From assembly GCA_029255685.2 (NCBI GenBank), contig CM055315.2, forward strand, positions 31,501,501 to 31,565,500: DNA of 64,000 nt. Reading direction: 5' to 3'. Positions 1 through 13,000 of this stretch are shown piece after piece. This DNA is from Silene conica. Taxonomy: Eukaryota; Streptophyta; Magnoliopsida; Caryophyllales; Caryophyllaceae. Made by a program: the position numbers and the translations under genes. Below the pieces are notes generated by a model that saw nothing but the letters and a program-made list of their open reading frames with translations, was not told the origin of the DNA and searched no databases. Each line of letters begins with the position of its first letter. Within the stretch, counting starts at the first letter, position 1.

Positions 1-59
1 AAACTACAAACTTTTATTAATAAAACAAAACTTTTATTATTATTATTTAGTTATTTTAG

Positions 60-205
60 TTTAATTAAACTTGACTTCTATTAATTTCAGTTTCATTCAG
101 TTCAGTTCAACTCAACTCGATTAAATTGAGTTTAGTTCAACTCAACTTTATTTAGTTCAATTTAGCTTCATTCAATTTAGTTCAATTCAGTTCAGTTCTA
201 AAAAA
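60..205. repeat. Degenerate TTCAGTTCAA-like simple repeat
   Basis: An AT-rich stretch built from diverged copies of TTCAGTTCAA, TTTAGTTCAA and AACTCAAC. No coding frame or element ends are visible. It looks like a decayed short tandem repeat. Confidence 0.5.
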
Positions 206-250
206 ACAACATGAACTAAGTATATAACCTAGGTGAGAGGGATAAGCTAA

Positions 251-699
251 GGCTCCGTTTGGCAGCGCACTCTAGGTACCTGATTTGCCTGAAGTAGCTT
301 TTTTGCCAAAAGAATCAGGTAACTTATTTTTTTGGGACTGTTTGGCAAGTAGCTTATTTGATCAAATAAGCTACCTGAAATGAAATGCTACATGAGGTAG
401 CATTTTAGATTTCAGGTACCTGATTCTAGGTTATTTTACATTTTTACCCTTCAATCTATAATATAGTAAATAATTATTATATCCTTTTCTGTCATTTCAC
501 TAAAATAAGCTACCTTTTCAGTTAGTTTGCCAAACAGTTTTTTATAGAATCAGTAGCTTATCAGCTCCTAATTTTCAGCTACCTTATCAGTTACCTTTTC
601 AGGTTTCAGCTACCTTTCCAGGTTTCAGCTACCTTTTCAGGTTTCAGCTACCTTTTCAGGTTTCAGGTAGCTTTTCAGCTCGTTTTGCCAAACAGAGCC
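251..699. mobile_element. hAT-like MITE, copy 1
   Basis: The element opens with GGCTCCGTTTGGCA and closes with the inverted match TGCCAAACAGAGCC. No transposase frame is present. The interior is filled with short motifs such as GCTACCT and AGGTACCTGA on both strands, plus about four tandem copies of a ~20-bp unit (CAGGTTTCAGCTACCTTTT) near 585-670. Such ends are typical of non-autonomous hAT-type elements; the superfamily is inferred from the ends alone and I did not find a clear 8-bp target duplication. Confidence 0.6.
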
Positions 700-702
700 T
701 AA

Positions 703-1500
703 GGCTCCGTTTGGCAAGCCATTTCAGCTACCTGATTTGCCTGAAATAATTTTTTTGCCAAAACAATCAGGTAGCTTATTATTTTTGGAGTGTTTGGCAA
801 CTACCTGTTTGGAGTGAAAAAAAGGTGAAACAAGTACCTGAAATAAAAAGCTACCTCATGTAGCATTTGACAAATCAGGTACCTGATTCGTTTTTATTTA
901 CCTATTCTACCCTCGGATTTTATAACGTTAATTAACAAAATTAAACACACTACAAAATCCTTACGTAAATTTAATTAATTTTTTTGTGTGTACGACTTTA
1001 ATAAAAAACTAATTTTATATCAATAGTATATTTTTGAGGATATATTGTTTGAATTTTGTTTTTACCTAATCGTTATATATTAATTTGTGAAATTCTTTGG
1101 GCATGAATCATGTGTATATAAAAGCTAGTAGTTGAAGCTATTCTTATAACTTGATTTTAATGGTCAATTCATTCGAAATAGTGTACATGAAGAAATCCTG
1201 GAGGTAGCAATGTAGGCATTTTCAAGTACCATTTTAAGTGCACGATTCTATTCAGAAGTTACTACTATATTTGATTCAGTCATTTGTTTACAATAACACA
1301 AGAATAATAGTAAAAACTTAAAAGATATCAATCATAAACCATGTCCTTTTACGTCATTTTGTCAAATATCAACTACCTTTTCAGCTAGTTTCCAAACGGT
1401 ATTAACAAAAATCAGTTACCAGGTCTTAATTTTCAGGTACCTTATCAGGTACCTTTTCAGGTTTCAGCTACCATTTCAGTTAGTTTTGCCAAACAGACCC
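703..1500. mobile_element. hAT-like MITE, copy 2, abutting copy 1
   Basis: A second element starts three bases after copy 1 with the same GGCTCCGTTTGGCA end and finishes with TTGCCAAACAGACC. It shares the GCTACCT/AGGTACCTGA interior motifs but has a different AT-rich centre (about 900-1370). The two may be separate insertions or one compound element. No transposase is encoded. Confidence 0.55.
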
Positions 1501-1588
1501 TAGGTATCAATCAATATATATACTTAAAAGAGGAACTTTTGAAGCGATTTCATTGACTATTATTTTTTAAGCGATTTAATTGGCTATT

Positions 1589-1725
1589 GTTTCAGACTTA
1601 AAAATAAATACTCCCGAAGAGTTTTGTTGGACTTCAAACATCTACAATTACATATGGTTTCAGACTTAAAAGATAAATACTCTCTAAGAGTTTTGTTGGA
1701 CTTCAAACATCTATAATTACATATA
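1589..1725. repeat. Two-copy 68-bp tandem duplication
   Basis: Units at 1589-1656 and 1657-1725 both begin GTTTCAGACTTAAAA and contain GAGTTTTGTTGGACTTC. They differ by only a few substitutions and small indels, so the duplication is fairly recent. No coding content. Confidence 0.7.
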
Positions 1726-2419
1726 AATAAGGTTTATAGAATTGGTTTATCAATTGACATTATTTACTTTTGCTTTTGTGTATTCTTTTCTTTTCCATGT
1801 TATGATGAAACCTATGTTTTGTAATTAGATTTATATACAATACATGTGCATGTGTTATACGCTATTTTATTTGCTTTGTTGATGCAATTGTTATAAATTA
1901 TTTGCGAATTGCTTTTTTAATTATCATTCGTTCATGGTTCACTAATTGTCTTCATTTCCTTATTTTTAGGTCCTCTTATACCAAGATGGCAGTAATAAAC
2001 AATACACAAATTCAGGTATGTTTTTTAATAATTTTTATTTTAAAATTCTATGATACTTCATCGGTTCCGTTCAATTACTTGAGACTAAAGGAGTATTGTT
2101 ATTTACATATTTTATATGGAATTAGCTACGACAAAATCTTTAACTTAATTTGTGTGTGATGTGTCTTTTATTGTTTCTCCTCTCTTCACAATCTTTAATA
2201 ATTTGTTTTCATGCATGTTTTAACTTTTAACACATGACTGCAACTACAAGTACGTGGCTTATGCGAAAGTGAGAAAATAAACGCAAAATTTAATCTCGTT
2301 ATTGTTGGTATATTTTGAACGTGGTATGTATTTTGGTATGAGGGCCGGTTCCAGTAGAGGGGCTACTCAACCAAGGTCGGAGATTGTCTAGGATTTCCAG
2401 ATTTTACGTTATTATTAAA
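1726..2419. other. Gene-free AT-rich stretch
   Basis: AT-rich sequence without a recognisable gene. A short segment near 1968-2013 is bounded by a TTTTTAG acceptor-like and a GTATGT donor-like sequence and contains an ATG, but no homologous protein or neighbouring exon could be recognised. Confidence 0.4.
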
Positions 2420-3178
2420 ATAGGGTGTTGCTCATTCATATACATGATTTACTCATTCATACACATATTTCCCATTTTACCCCTTACATTCAACACTCAT
2501 TTTTCAGTTTTCTTCTCATCTTAACCATCCCTTCAATTTCTCCCACCGTCTTAACCACCACCCCTGCCACCGCCAACCACTATCCCTCCCGGCGTCTAGA
2601 CCTGTCGCGCATATCACAGAAGAAGAGGAAGGATTTACAGTCGAAGTTTCGGCATCGCCTGGTCAGAACAACAATTGAAGAAGTCTTTGCTGAGCAAGTT
2701 GCTGCTCAATTCTTATCACAAGATAATAGAACCACTGCTGCTTCATTGGTTTCGGAAGATCCTTCATTTCCGTCTGTCCCCGAAAAAAGATTTAGGCGGC
2801 TATTCACCACAACCCAATGCACCAATCTAGTGAACCAGTCAATTTCATTAGCCAATTACAATGAAGGAGTCTTAATTACACCTTGCTACATACCTTAATT
2901 AGGTTAAAACTGAAAACGATTTAAAGAACTCTAATCTAATTAGTCTAAATCAATTTTTTAATTTCATATAATATAATTGATAAAGGTAGAGATTAGAATT
3001 ATTACCTGATCGATACGAGAGCTAGCATCCATAGTTGTGTGGTTTAGGTTTTTTTTTTTGTGGGGGAGAGAATTAGAGAGGAGAACTTTTCTTAGGCAGA
3101 GGGCATAGAATGGAAAAATAATGAAAAAAAGTATATGAATAAGTAAAACTCGTATATGAATGAGCAATTACCTTAAAA
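2420..3178. mobile_element. Terminal-inverted-repeat element with an internal open frame
   Basis: The left end (2424-2465) contains TTGCTCATTCATATAC and ACTCATTCATACAC. The right end (3130-3172) carries the same motifs inverted. Between them, an open frame at 2425-2898 (157 codons) begins inside the left repeat. Its C-terminal half is rich in charged residues (SQKKRKDLQSKFRHRLVR) and does not match a family I recognise. The arrangement suggests a non-autonomous DNA transposon carrying captured or decayed sequence; whether the frame is translated is unknown. Confidence 0.45.
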
Positions 3179-3474
3179 TAATGTAAAAAAATCCCTCCTC
3201 TTAGATGAGGTTATTAACATGTATTTGAATTGGGTTAGAATTGCATTATAAGCAAACATATTATCTTAATGTGTGCATATATAAGTTTTCATTGCCTCCA
3301 TGTTTACCAAACGTCCAAAACCATATTGTCTGCATGATTGTTCTTTTTCTTCTTATTTTTTTCGTTCTCTAATTTTTTTTTACTTCATTTTATTTTGTAG
3401 GTACTATCCACATAAAAAATAATTCATAACCTACTTGAACATGCAAAGATTATTAAATCTGCAAACAAATGGCT

Positions 3475-4017
3475 TATTCTACATGGTACCCCTCAATTTT
3501 TTGACTTTCTACATGGTACCCTTACACTTTTTAAAACATACATGGTACCCCTAATTGTTGTCATTATCACTACGTGTACCCCTAAACTTTATTTTCCGTC
3601 AATTAAACTCATTTTAAAGCTTTAAGTGATAACTTGAACGCGTAAGGAAGCTTGTCATTTATTATTACCTGACATGAGAACTCTATTAGGCTCAATATCC
3701 ATCTCGATCGTAATATTTATAGATATATATGGGCTAAAAAAAGGTGAAGGAAAAATTATTGATCTTTACCAAATTATCACGTCCAAAGAATGAATATTAA
3801 TTCTAATAGAGTCCTTATGTCATAAGATGATAAATGTCAAGTTTGATTATGCGTCTAAGTAATCATTTAACGCTTAAAAATGAGTTTAATTGACGGAAAA
3901 TAAAGTTTAGGGGCACACGTAGTGATAATGACAACAATTAGGGGTATCATGTATGTTTTAAAAAGTATAGGGATATCATGTAGAAAGTTGAAAAATTGCG
4001 GGGTACCATGTAGAATA
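3475..4017. mobile_element. Fold-back element with ~150-bp inverted repeats
   Basis: The left arm (3475 to about 3635) begins TATTCTACATGGTACCCC and includes TTTATTTTCCGTCAATTAAA. The right arm (about 3865-4017) is its diverged inverted copy and ends GGGGTACCATGTAGAATA. TACATGGTACCC-like motifs recur three times per arm. The ~230-bp centre has no coding frame. The structure fits a MITE or fold-back transposon. No certain target duplication was found. Confidence 0.65.
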
Positions 4018-4529
4018 TTCCTATTATTTTTTAGAATATGGCCTTCTTTAATGAGTTGTTTTTATTTTAATTTGTAGGAGTTCGAGTTGTAGTTGAATAG
4101 AGATTTCTAATTTTGGATAAGTCTAATTAATTCAAGACGGCGAAAATTGTAGGCAAGCAATAGTCAATAATAAACTCGTGATCATTTCATAAATAAAAAG
4201 ATGATTAAATAGTAATAAAATATCAGTTGGATAATAATGGAATTAGTTAATAAAATAATTGATTTCATTAGCTATTGTTTTAGAGCGATTTCATTAACTA
4301 TTACTTCGGTTAAATAAATTAAGTATACAAATAAAAAGATAATTAAATAGTAAAAATATCAGTTGGGAATTATTGAATTAGTTAATAAAATAATAAAATA
4401 ATTTATTGTAAATTAAGAGTTCTGGCTGTCGTGGAGTTATGATATAATTTGTTGTTTCCCTTCTCTTATTTAATTAAAAGCATAAATAGATGTATTGATG
4501 AATATATTAACCACTTAAGTTTACGAGGT

Positions 4530-5510
4530 ATAATTTAAAAAATACGAGCTACAGAATACAAACACAAAGAATATGAGCTAATGTAAAAAGAATACGAGTT
4601 TAAGAGAATCCCGAACTAAAAAATACGAGCACAAAACAATGCGAGTTATTAACCTATGAATACGAGCTAATATAAAAAGAATACGTGCTATTAAGCTAAG
4701 AATACGAGCTAATGTAAAAACAATACGATCTATTAAGATAAGACGAGCTTTAAAATACGAGCACTAATGAATACGAGCTAATGAAAAAACAATACGAGCT
4801 ATTAACATAAGACTAGCTTCAAAATATGAGCACAAATGAATATGAATACGAGATTAAAAGGATCACATGCTTAAATATACAAGCACATAAGAAAACGGCC
4901 TATTAAGATGAGAATACAAGCTAATATAAACAGAATACAAAAACACAAGCTAATTGAAACACTTCTCGAGCTAAAAAAAGTAGAACCAGATTTGCAATAC
5001 GTCAAATTTCATGATATAATAGGCACTTAAGATTCCGAGGTATAATAAAAAGAATACGAGCTACAAAATACGAATATGTAGTAAATACGAGCTAATGTAA
5101 AAGGAATAAAAACTTAAGAGAATCAGGAACTAAAAAATACGGGCACATAAGAAGACGAGCTATTAACGCGAGCTAATAAATATATTAAGCTAAGAATACG
5201 AGCTAATGTAAAAAAAATACGAGCTATTAAGATAAGAATACGATCTAAGGTAAAAAAACATACGAGCATATAAGAGGATCAAGAACTTACAAATACGATC
5301 ATATAAGAATACAGGCTAATATAAAAAGAATATGAGCCAATGTAAGAAGAATACGGGCTAATAAGATAAGAATACGAGCCAATGTAAAAAGTATACGAGC
5401 TAATAAGATAAGAATACGAGCTATTAAGATAAAAAAATATGAGGTAAAGTAAAAAGAATATGATCTAATGTAAAAAAAATACGAGTTAATATTAAAAGAA
5501 TACGAACTTC
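4530..5510. repeat. Degenerate ~21/42-bp minisatellite
   Basis: About 1 kb of diverged copies of AATACGAGCTAATGTAAAA, often alternating with AATACGAGCTATTAAGATA, giving a ~21-bp half unit and a ~42-bp unit. I estimate forty or more half units, many with substitutions. It ends ~380 bp before a Helitron-type 3' end, and Helitrons are known to carry internal minisatellites, so the array may be part of that element. Confidence 0.75.
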
Positions 5511-5865
5511 AACTATCTTCGTATATTAGAAATATTTGATAAAAAGTTTCTTCAAGATGATACTCAAATGAAAAGTATAGAAGTTGTTACAAAAATATAT
5601 ATGCTTAAAATATTATTTTGATAGTGATCCGTAATATGTAAGTGTCTTTCCAAGACCATTGAATTGGAGATACATGTTTCCGTTTCTATTGGAGTTTCAT
5701 GCACTTTCAACGTTCCATGTTGTTCCGATGATGATACATCTGATATTTCATTAGCCTTAAAAAACAATCATACTTAAATGATTATCTATATATGCCTATT
5801 ATACTAAGTATTTTTAGAAGATTAACTGTTACGATAATTACTTTGAAACCATCTCAAGATATTAC

Positions 5866-5893
5866 TCGGGCAACGCCCGGGCATGAAATCTAG
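5866..5893 (+). mobile_element. Helitron-type 3' terminus 1
   Basis: A GC-rich hairpin (GGGC, loop AAC, GCCC) is followed about 10 bases later by CTAG and then a T. This is the usual plant Helitron 3' end: a short hairpin just before CTRR, inserted next to T. The matching 5' TC end could not be placed, so the length of the element is unknown. The minisatellite at 4530-5510 probably belongs to it. Confidence 0.65.
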
Positions 5894-6831
5894 TATCATC
5901 ACATACTTTACTAATGCAGGAGCCAATCCGCTGACATGACATCACTAAAAACAACCTTCGTCTGACGTGGCACGATTTCAGAGCTACTGGAAGATTTCCA
6001 AAAAAAATCCAAAAAAAATACAGATTTAAGCAACTAATAGTCAAGATTGCAATATTCCATAATATTCCATAATATTCCATATTGCATAAATCCCTTTAGT
6101 TTAGGAAAAAAGTCAAATAATAGTCAATATTTTAGGAATGCAATAATGTTCTGCAAGATTTTTAGAATAATCTTTTCAGTGATTTTCGTTCACGGGATAA
6201 TGCAATAACAAATCATGGAATAATGCAATATAATAACAAATCACGGGGTTGTTACTATATTGCATTATTCCATTTTGACATTTTTTTTATAATAGGTGAT
6301 GACCATTTTTTTTAAAAAAAAGTAAATAAATTATACTGAAGATTGCGAAATCAATGGGATAGTATGTGGAATAAAATCAATTGTAGCATGTGAATGAAAT
6401 ATTTCATATTCTATCATTATAAAAACTAAAGTACAAATTAATAGGAGTAACTAATTTATTTAAACCGTAAGGGTATCCATTTTGTTAATAAAACTATTTA
6501 TTTAATATAATAAATGAGTTCTTTTATAAAACAGGAGTATGTCGCAATATCGAGCTCTCCCACGCAATCACTGTTGTTTGATATATGTACCTTTTTGCTA
6601 ATAAAATCAAATGCAAATTATTAATTAACCCAACTTTTAAATTACTATTTTTATTAACCAAGTCTTATAACCATTTGAATTACACAGTTATACCCATTTT
6701 AAGCATACATACTAATTTTATTGCAAGTCTTACTCATTTATAGTTAATAATTCAAAATTAATTACTCCCTAAATCATTATATCTTAGCTATGAGTCTATA
6801 ACTATATATATTCATTTAAAATTTAAAAAGT
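5894..6831. other. Gene-free AT-rich stretch, perhaps body of a second Helitron
   Basis: No gene is visible. The stretch contains short tandem copies of AATATTCCAT (about 6053-6081) and two diverged copies of a segment mentioning AATAACAAATCA with GCAATATAATAA/TATTGCATTATTCCAT. It lies directly before a Helitron-type 3' end at 6862 and may be part of that element. Confidence 0.35.
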
Positions 6832-6833
6832 AG

Positions 6834-6862
6834 CCCCGTGAATTTCACGGGTTTAAACCTAG
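6834..6862 (+). mobile_element. Helitron-type 3' terminus 2, next to the pyrophosphatase promoter
   Basis: The hairpin CCCGTG-AATTT-CACGGG is followed by TTTAAAC and CTAG, then T. This is a close match to the plant Helitron 3' end. It lies 163 bp upstream of the pyrophosphatase start codon, so insertion would have replaced or displaced the distal promoter. The 5' end was not located. Confidence 0.7.
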
Positions 6863-7025
6863 TGTATATGAGAATTGGGGAGGATGAGCCAATAGGAGGG
6901 CAAGGACGAAAGCAGGACCAGGTACATGTGATCTGAGCCGAAGAAGAAACAAAAGACACACACAGACGCAGAGAGAAAGGGATAAAAAGAAAGGTCGGAG
7001 ATAGAGAGTGGAGTGAGTAAGAAGA
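6863..7025 (+). promoter_or_regulatory. Proximal promoter and 5' UTR of the pyrophosphatase gene
   Basis: The 163 bp between the Helitron end and the start codon. The last ~80 bp are purine-rich (GAGAGAAAGG, GGAGATAGAGAGTGG), common for a plant 5' leader. No unambiguous TATA box is seen; a TATATG at 6865 sits at the Helitron junction. The extent of promoter and leader is inferred. Confidence 0.35.
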
Positions 7026-10000
7026 ATGGCGACAAGTAGAGTGATAACAGCAGCAGCCGCCACAAACACAACCACATCCTTCATCTTCAAACGCCCTCCT
7101 TCATTCCTCTCACCATCTTCATCTTCCTCTTCCTCTAAGAGATTGTCTCTCTCCTTCTTCCCCACCTTCTCCAAAAAACACTTCACTTGCCGCTCTCTCT
7201 ATCGTCCTGAACAACTCATTTCTCAATCCCAAGGTCTTCCGGAGACCCTCGATTATCGTGTCTTCTTCGTCGACCATTCTGGGAAGAAGGTCTCTTTCTC
7301 CTTTTTTCTTATTTGTTTTATTTATTTAACTTGTTTCAACCCCTTAACTCATGCCTTCAACAACACAACCACTTCTGTATGTTGTTTGCTTCATGGGATA
7401 TAATTGAATGATTATAGATGATGATAAATTTTATCAACATGTAGGTCTCCCCTTGGCACGATATCCCATTGCATTTAGGAGATGGTGTTTTCAATTTTGT
7501 GGTGGAAATACCAAAGGAATCCAGTGCTAAGATGGAGGTTGCTACCGATGAACCTTATACTCCTATAAAGCAGGATACCAAAAAGGGAAAGCTGCGATAC
7601 TACCCGTAAGATAGCCTCTCCATTATTTCATAAATCTACTCCCTTTCTTGTGCTTATTCTCTTACATTTTTATCATTTCGAGCTCTCACTACGTCTCACT
7701 TTTGTGTCTGTACAAGTTGTTATTTCTTCTCATGTGCAATTTGCGTTTTCACTTTTTTATATTCTTTCAAATATATCCCTTTTCCCTTTCCTTCGCCGTT
7801 GTGCTGAAAGAAATTCAAAGAAATGACTTTTCCTTCACAACATATATACCTTCTCTTAATTTTCTCCGCTTGAGTAAAACCCTTAAGAATGACTTATGTT
7901 TTTCCCAAAATTGGTTTTGGTGGGAAATTTGGAAGAAATATGCACGTGTGGTAGCATATTTGAAGAAAATTTGCAGGAGTGTATGATGTATAAAGTGCTA
8001 TAGAAAAACTGAAAAAGTACTTCTTGTTTGTTACCCTCTAAGGGATCGCTTAGGATGGGGGTAATTATTACGTGAGTAATAGAGATTAAAACAAGAAGAA
8101 ATGGGAGAAGATTGATGGTTTGTGGTGGTTGTGGAGGTTATATAGCAACTAGGCGAAGGCTGAACTTTCGGTTTATATCCTCTTTTCTATTCTTACAGTG
8201 AAAAATAAGTTTGGGTGGTTTCATATCTTTTGAATTACATCAGTTTGCCATGTCATCTCTAATATTAAAGAGTAACCTTGAAATGAGTAGACTTGATGCC
8301 TCTATTGCCCTCAAAAGTCAACATGTGCACGGTTTTTGTAGTTTCTTTGATAGAGATGCTGTTAAGCATGGAATTAAATATGGGTCGCGACACCACTGCA
8401 CAAAAAGACATTCTATATGTTATTATTCCCCAGCTCATTTCCCTTTGTTCAAGTTCATATGTCCTTATCACTGTAATGCTTTTCATGGATACCTTTACCA
8501 GCTACAATATAAATTGGAATTATGGCCTATTGCCACAAACATGGGAAGATCCAAAACTTGCTAATGATGAAGTAGAAGGTGCTTTTGGAGACAATGATCC
8601 TGGTGAGTAATGAATAGGATTATTGCAGCCTAGTTATTGAATGATCGTTGATTTATTTTGTGATTTATTATCATTGCCAACTATCTTCTTTGGACATTCA
8701 GTTGACGTTGTTGAGATTGGTGAAAAGAAACGGAACATTGGGGAGATTCTGAAAGTTAAACCTTTAGCTGCCCTGGCTATGATTGATGAAGGGGAGCTTG
8801 ACTGGAAAATAATTGCAATTTCATTGGATGATCCAAAAGCTTCACTTGTGAATGATATTGACGACGTCGAGAAGCATTTCCCCGTATGTATCAGCTCTTA
8901 CTTAGTTATACTTGCTTTTACTGCGCTTGTTCTTATGATTGTATTGTAATTGTCGTACGTTCTTAGTTTGAGAAGGCGCAAGGCGCACTGAGGCGATGGG
9001 GTCCCAAGGGGATGAGACGCGAGGCGAAGGCGCGCGCCTTTTGCACACTAGGCTCACTGATTTTCAGAAGAACATCGATATTTTACAATCAAATTTTGTG
9101 TGAAAATAATCCCTTTTTTGTTTTATGGGGGCGAAGACAAAGGGTAAAATAAAAGAATTTTGAAAATAATATGGAATTGCACACTAATGCGCCTCGTGTG
9201 CAGCTTGGTGTGCTTCACTAGTTGCGCCTTGGGTGTGCCTCATGCGCCTTAGGTGCGCCTTTTGTATCTCAGGCTCCTCACAGTGTCCTTGGATGGCGCC
9301 TCATTGCGCCTAGGCGCGCTTTTTTAAACTACGTGTACGTTTTAATCCTTAATGCGTTAGAAGTTCAACTAAATTATTTCATGTGGCATAAGATGGATGT
9401 TGAAACTTCTTAACTTTATGCTGATTATCAATTTTTAATTTTTTATCTTTTATTTTTCTGAACTTTCCATATATTTACCTGTATCTAGTTTCAGAAGAAT
9501 TTGATGTGTTTATGTCTATAACATCCATCTTTATTTACAGTTTACATTGTTTATCAGTCTCGGCTGAAATTTGGAATCTAATGTGTAACGGGGTAAAGGA
9601 GTCACACACTCACACTTGTGTAAAACACACGACATAATTTCGTCGACAACATATTATTGGCTGTACATCTTTTTATTTGAAAATATATGGGTGTACATCA
9701 AAGTACACATAAAAATGGAGCAAATTGTTTATTTACCATTTTGAGTAAACTTGGACCATGTAAAGTTCTTTAGTTCTAGTGCATATCAGCTCGTGCGCCC
9801 AAGTGTCTCAATATTTAAGTGACCTCTGTATGGACAAATAAAGCTACTGCACTAGACTCCTAACTGAATTAGAGCGCTGTTGAAGGGTGGCAGTTTGAAA
9901 TTGTTAAATCCATTTTTACTTGTTGATTAGATTAGCTATAATAGTTACAGTTAGTCTTGCTTGTGACGGGTCGGGTGGAGAGACGGATAATGACACTCAC

Positions 10001-13000
10001 AAAACGAATAGGGGGACAAGGTGGGGCACCCCCATGTGCTTTCCTCTCTCCTCTAAATGGGCATTTTGTGAGTGAAAATGGTATCCGTCTTCTCCTTGTG
10101 ACGGATACCCTCCGTCTACAATGAGAATTTGTGTAATAGTTATTGGGTATTATAGGAAAGAGGGCTGGACATAAAAGATGATGGAATTGCTGTTTTTGCT
10201 GTAAAAGTAGATATAACAGGTCAGACTAGTGGTCAAATGCTTGTTTAATGGGGGCGAATTGATGATAATCTACACCACTCGAAAATTTCGTTGGATACTT
10301 CATTTTAAAACCAAAAATATTAGATGTTTTTAATCAAACACACTCTTGCCAAATGTCAACTAACCATTTCTGAGTAACACACATGATAGTAAGGGGTAAG
10401 CCTTTAAGGTGGAGTTCTGCAAGTTTGTTCTGTTTTTGTCATTTACATGTTGCTCATCCATCCCTCACCCCAGCCTGCAATTGTGCACATCTTTGTTGTG
10501 GCACCCCCCTCCCCCGTGGTTTAGGTTTATTGTAATTATTGTTGTATTGTACTCCCTCCATTCTTTTTATATCACCCCAAACTCACTTTTGACACTATTC
10601 ACAATCGAGTATTCAACGTCATTTTTCTCTCAATCCGTTCACGGAAATATATTCATGTGAGATCTTTTTTGGATTGTCTTGATAAGAGGATTAAGAATAT
10701 CAAATTTTTTAATTTTTAGTAGTATGTAGCTAAAGATATAATCAAAACAAAATGAACATCGGCAAACGTGTATAAAGAAATGGGGTGATATAAAAAGAAT
10801 GGAGGGAGTAGTTGTTATTTTCTAGAAACATGGAATTGCTTATCTTTCTCCTTCCGTTCCAGTGATTGGTGAATCTTTTTATGTTTGCTTTAATCACAAA
10901 GACGAAAATATGAAACAACTACCTATGTTTGCTTTTATCTTTCTCCTTCAGCTTCTTAGAGTCCCACATGCTCCGACTTTTGTGAGAGCTTTTTGATAAA
11001 GCTACTAGGTAAGAGCATGTTATAAAAGGAAACGGAAAGAATTCACCAAGACACCCAAAAATGGAATATGTAAAGAATTGGCTGGGTCAAAGTGAGTACA
11101 ATAACTTCCTGGTATTCTAGATGACTAGGATTGAGATTAACCCTGACATTTTTGACAGGGAACTTTAACAGCAATCAGGGACTGGTTTAGAGATTACAAA
11201 ATCCCAGATGGAAAGCCAGCTAACAAGTTTGGTCTGGGCAACAAGGCGGCTAACAAGGTACCTCAGTTTTTCTGTTTCTACTTTGCCTTTGTTTTTTTCC
11301 TTGTTCATTTCCTTCCCTGTCTTTCAGCTGGTTCTAAAGTTTTGAATTTTATGACCAAATAAAAATGTTTGTAAGGAAATTTAAAATGGATTATGAACTG
11401 CTCCTGTAGGAGAATATGGAGACTTTTTCTTCACACTAGTATAGAGCTGGCAAAAGCTGACCCGACCCGACCTGCCCGAAACCCGACCCGATACAACCCG
11501 AGAATTGGGCGACCCGAAACCGAACCGACCCGCTAACCGACAGCAGCATTATTTTGTCCAACCCGAACCTGACCCTACCCGAACCGACCCGGCCTGTGAC
11601 CCGATATTTCTCAACCCGATAGATGACGTTATAATGAACTGGCTTAATAATGGTTTAAATGACACCAAATTGATAATTCTTCTTAATTATTTTAACTTAA
11701 ACTTCAATTAATACATCTATCCATTAATCAAACATAAAATTATCATCTAAAACTAAATATATAAGATAAAATATATGTCAATAACCTGACCCGCTAATGA
11801 CCCGACCCGAATTGTCACCCGTGATGACCCGACCCGAAGATGACCCGACACGAACCGAACCGACCCGAACCCGTCGCTAACCCGAAATAACCCGAACCCG
11901 ATATAACCCGACCTGCATTCACCCGACCCGTAACCGACCCGAGTGACCCGATTGCCACCTCTACACTAGTACCTCTCCATCCCATTACTCTTTAGGGTGT
12001 GGTTGGGTTGGGTATATTCGGTAAAGTGGTATTGAAGGAATAATCAATAATGGTTGGACGGAGATGTTGGTTGTTGTGTTTGGAGGGAGGAAGGGTAATA
12101 ACTTGTACAATTCGTAATTCCTGTTTTATATATAAGCTTTTCATGAAGCTGTTTTGTTCCTAAACTTTCCATATGCTACCCTTCCCCTAAAAGAAAAACT
12201 AGAATGGATCTTTTCTCTCTCTCAAATCCTAATCAAGTTTTCCCCCAATTCTTCAATAGTGAATTTTAATTCATATATCAAACTAGTCATTATTTCGCTG
12301 TGTAAATTTAATTACATAAATTTTAGTTTTTGATTGAATTATTTGAGTTTTCTTTCTCTAATTAGGTTCTGATTTTATATCGAAATGATGACAGTATTCA
12401 GCCTGTTCTATCACAAGTAATTAATTATCCGCCTATTGCACTGGATGTTTTCTAAAGGATGCCATGAAATTCTAAATGTTATATCACACAAATAAACCAT
12501 GTGACAGAGAAGTGAATAACTTTGTTAGAGATCCTGAATTCCCCATGCCAACAAATGACATCTATCAATGCTCATCCCTCACCCCATCTTGAGAATGAAA
12601 AGGGGAGAGGGAAATGAGAGTTGAAATGAGATGGGTGAAATTAAAAATAGTATATGACTTGTAAAAATGCGTATGTGAAAGAGCATTGACCATACAATTA
12701 GCATAATAGACCATTTACTTTTTGTTAAAGGTATAGACTCGGAATAAATTGACAATAGTAGTTTAACCTACTTGTTCTTTAAATATCATCATTTCCTCCT
12801 ACGCTTCACCTTAATGCATATCTCATCCATTCAACGCCCCACCCTTTATCTATTACTTGACTTTATTTTTAAAAACATTGCCACCCGTTTGCGGATTCCC
12901 GTATTTTGACCTACGCCAGTGAATGCAGGATTATGCTCTGAAGGTAATAAGTGAAACAAATGAATCTTGGGCTAAATTGGTGAAGCGATCCATTGCTGCT

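Noticed and set aside
1968-2013. Possible isolated exon with acceptor- and donor-like ends
   Set aside because: Too short, with no flanking exons and no recognisable protein.
8211-8610. Two overlapping plus-strand frames inside intron 2 to exon 3
   Set aside because: The only coding part is exon 3 (8502-8602) of the pyrophosphatase; the rest is intron read through.
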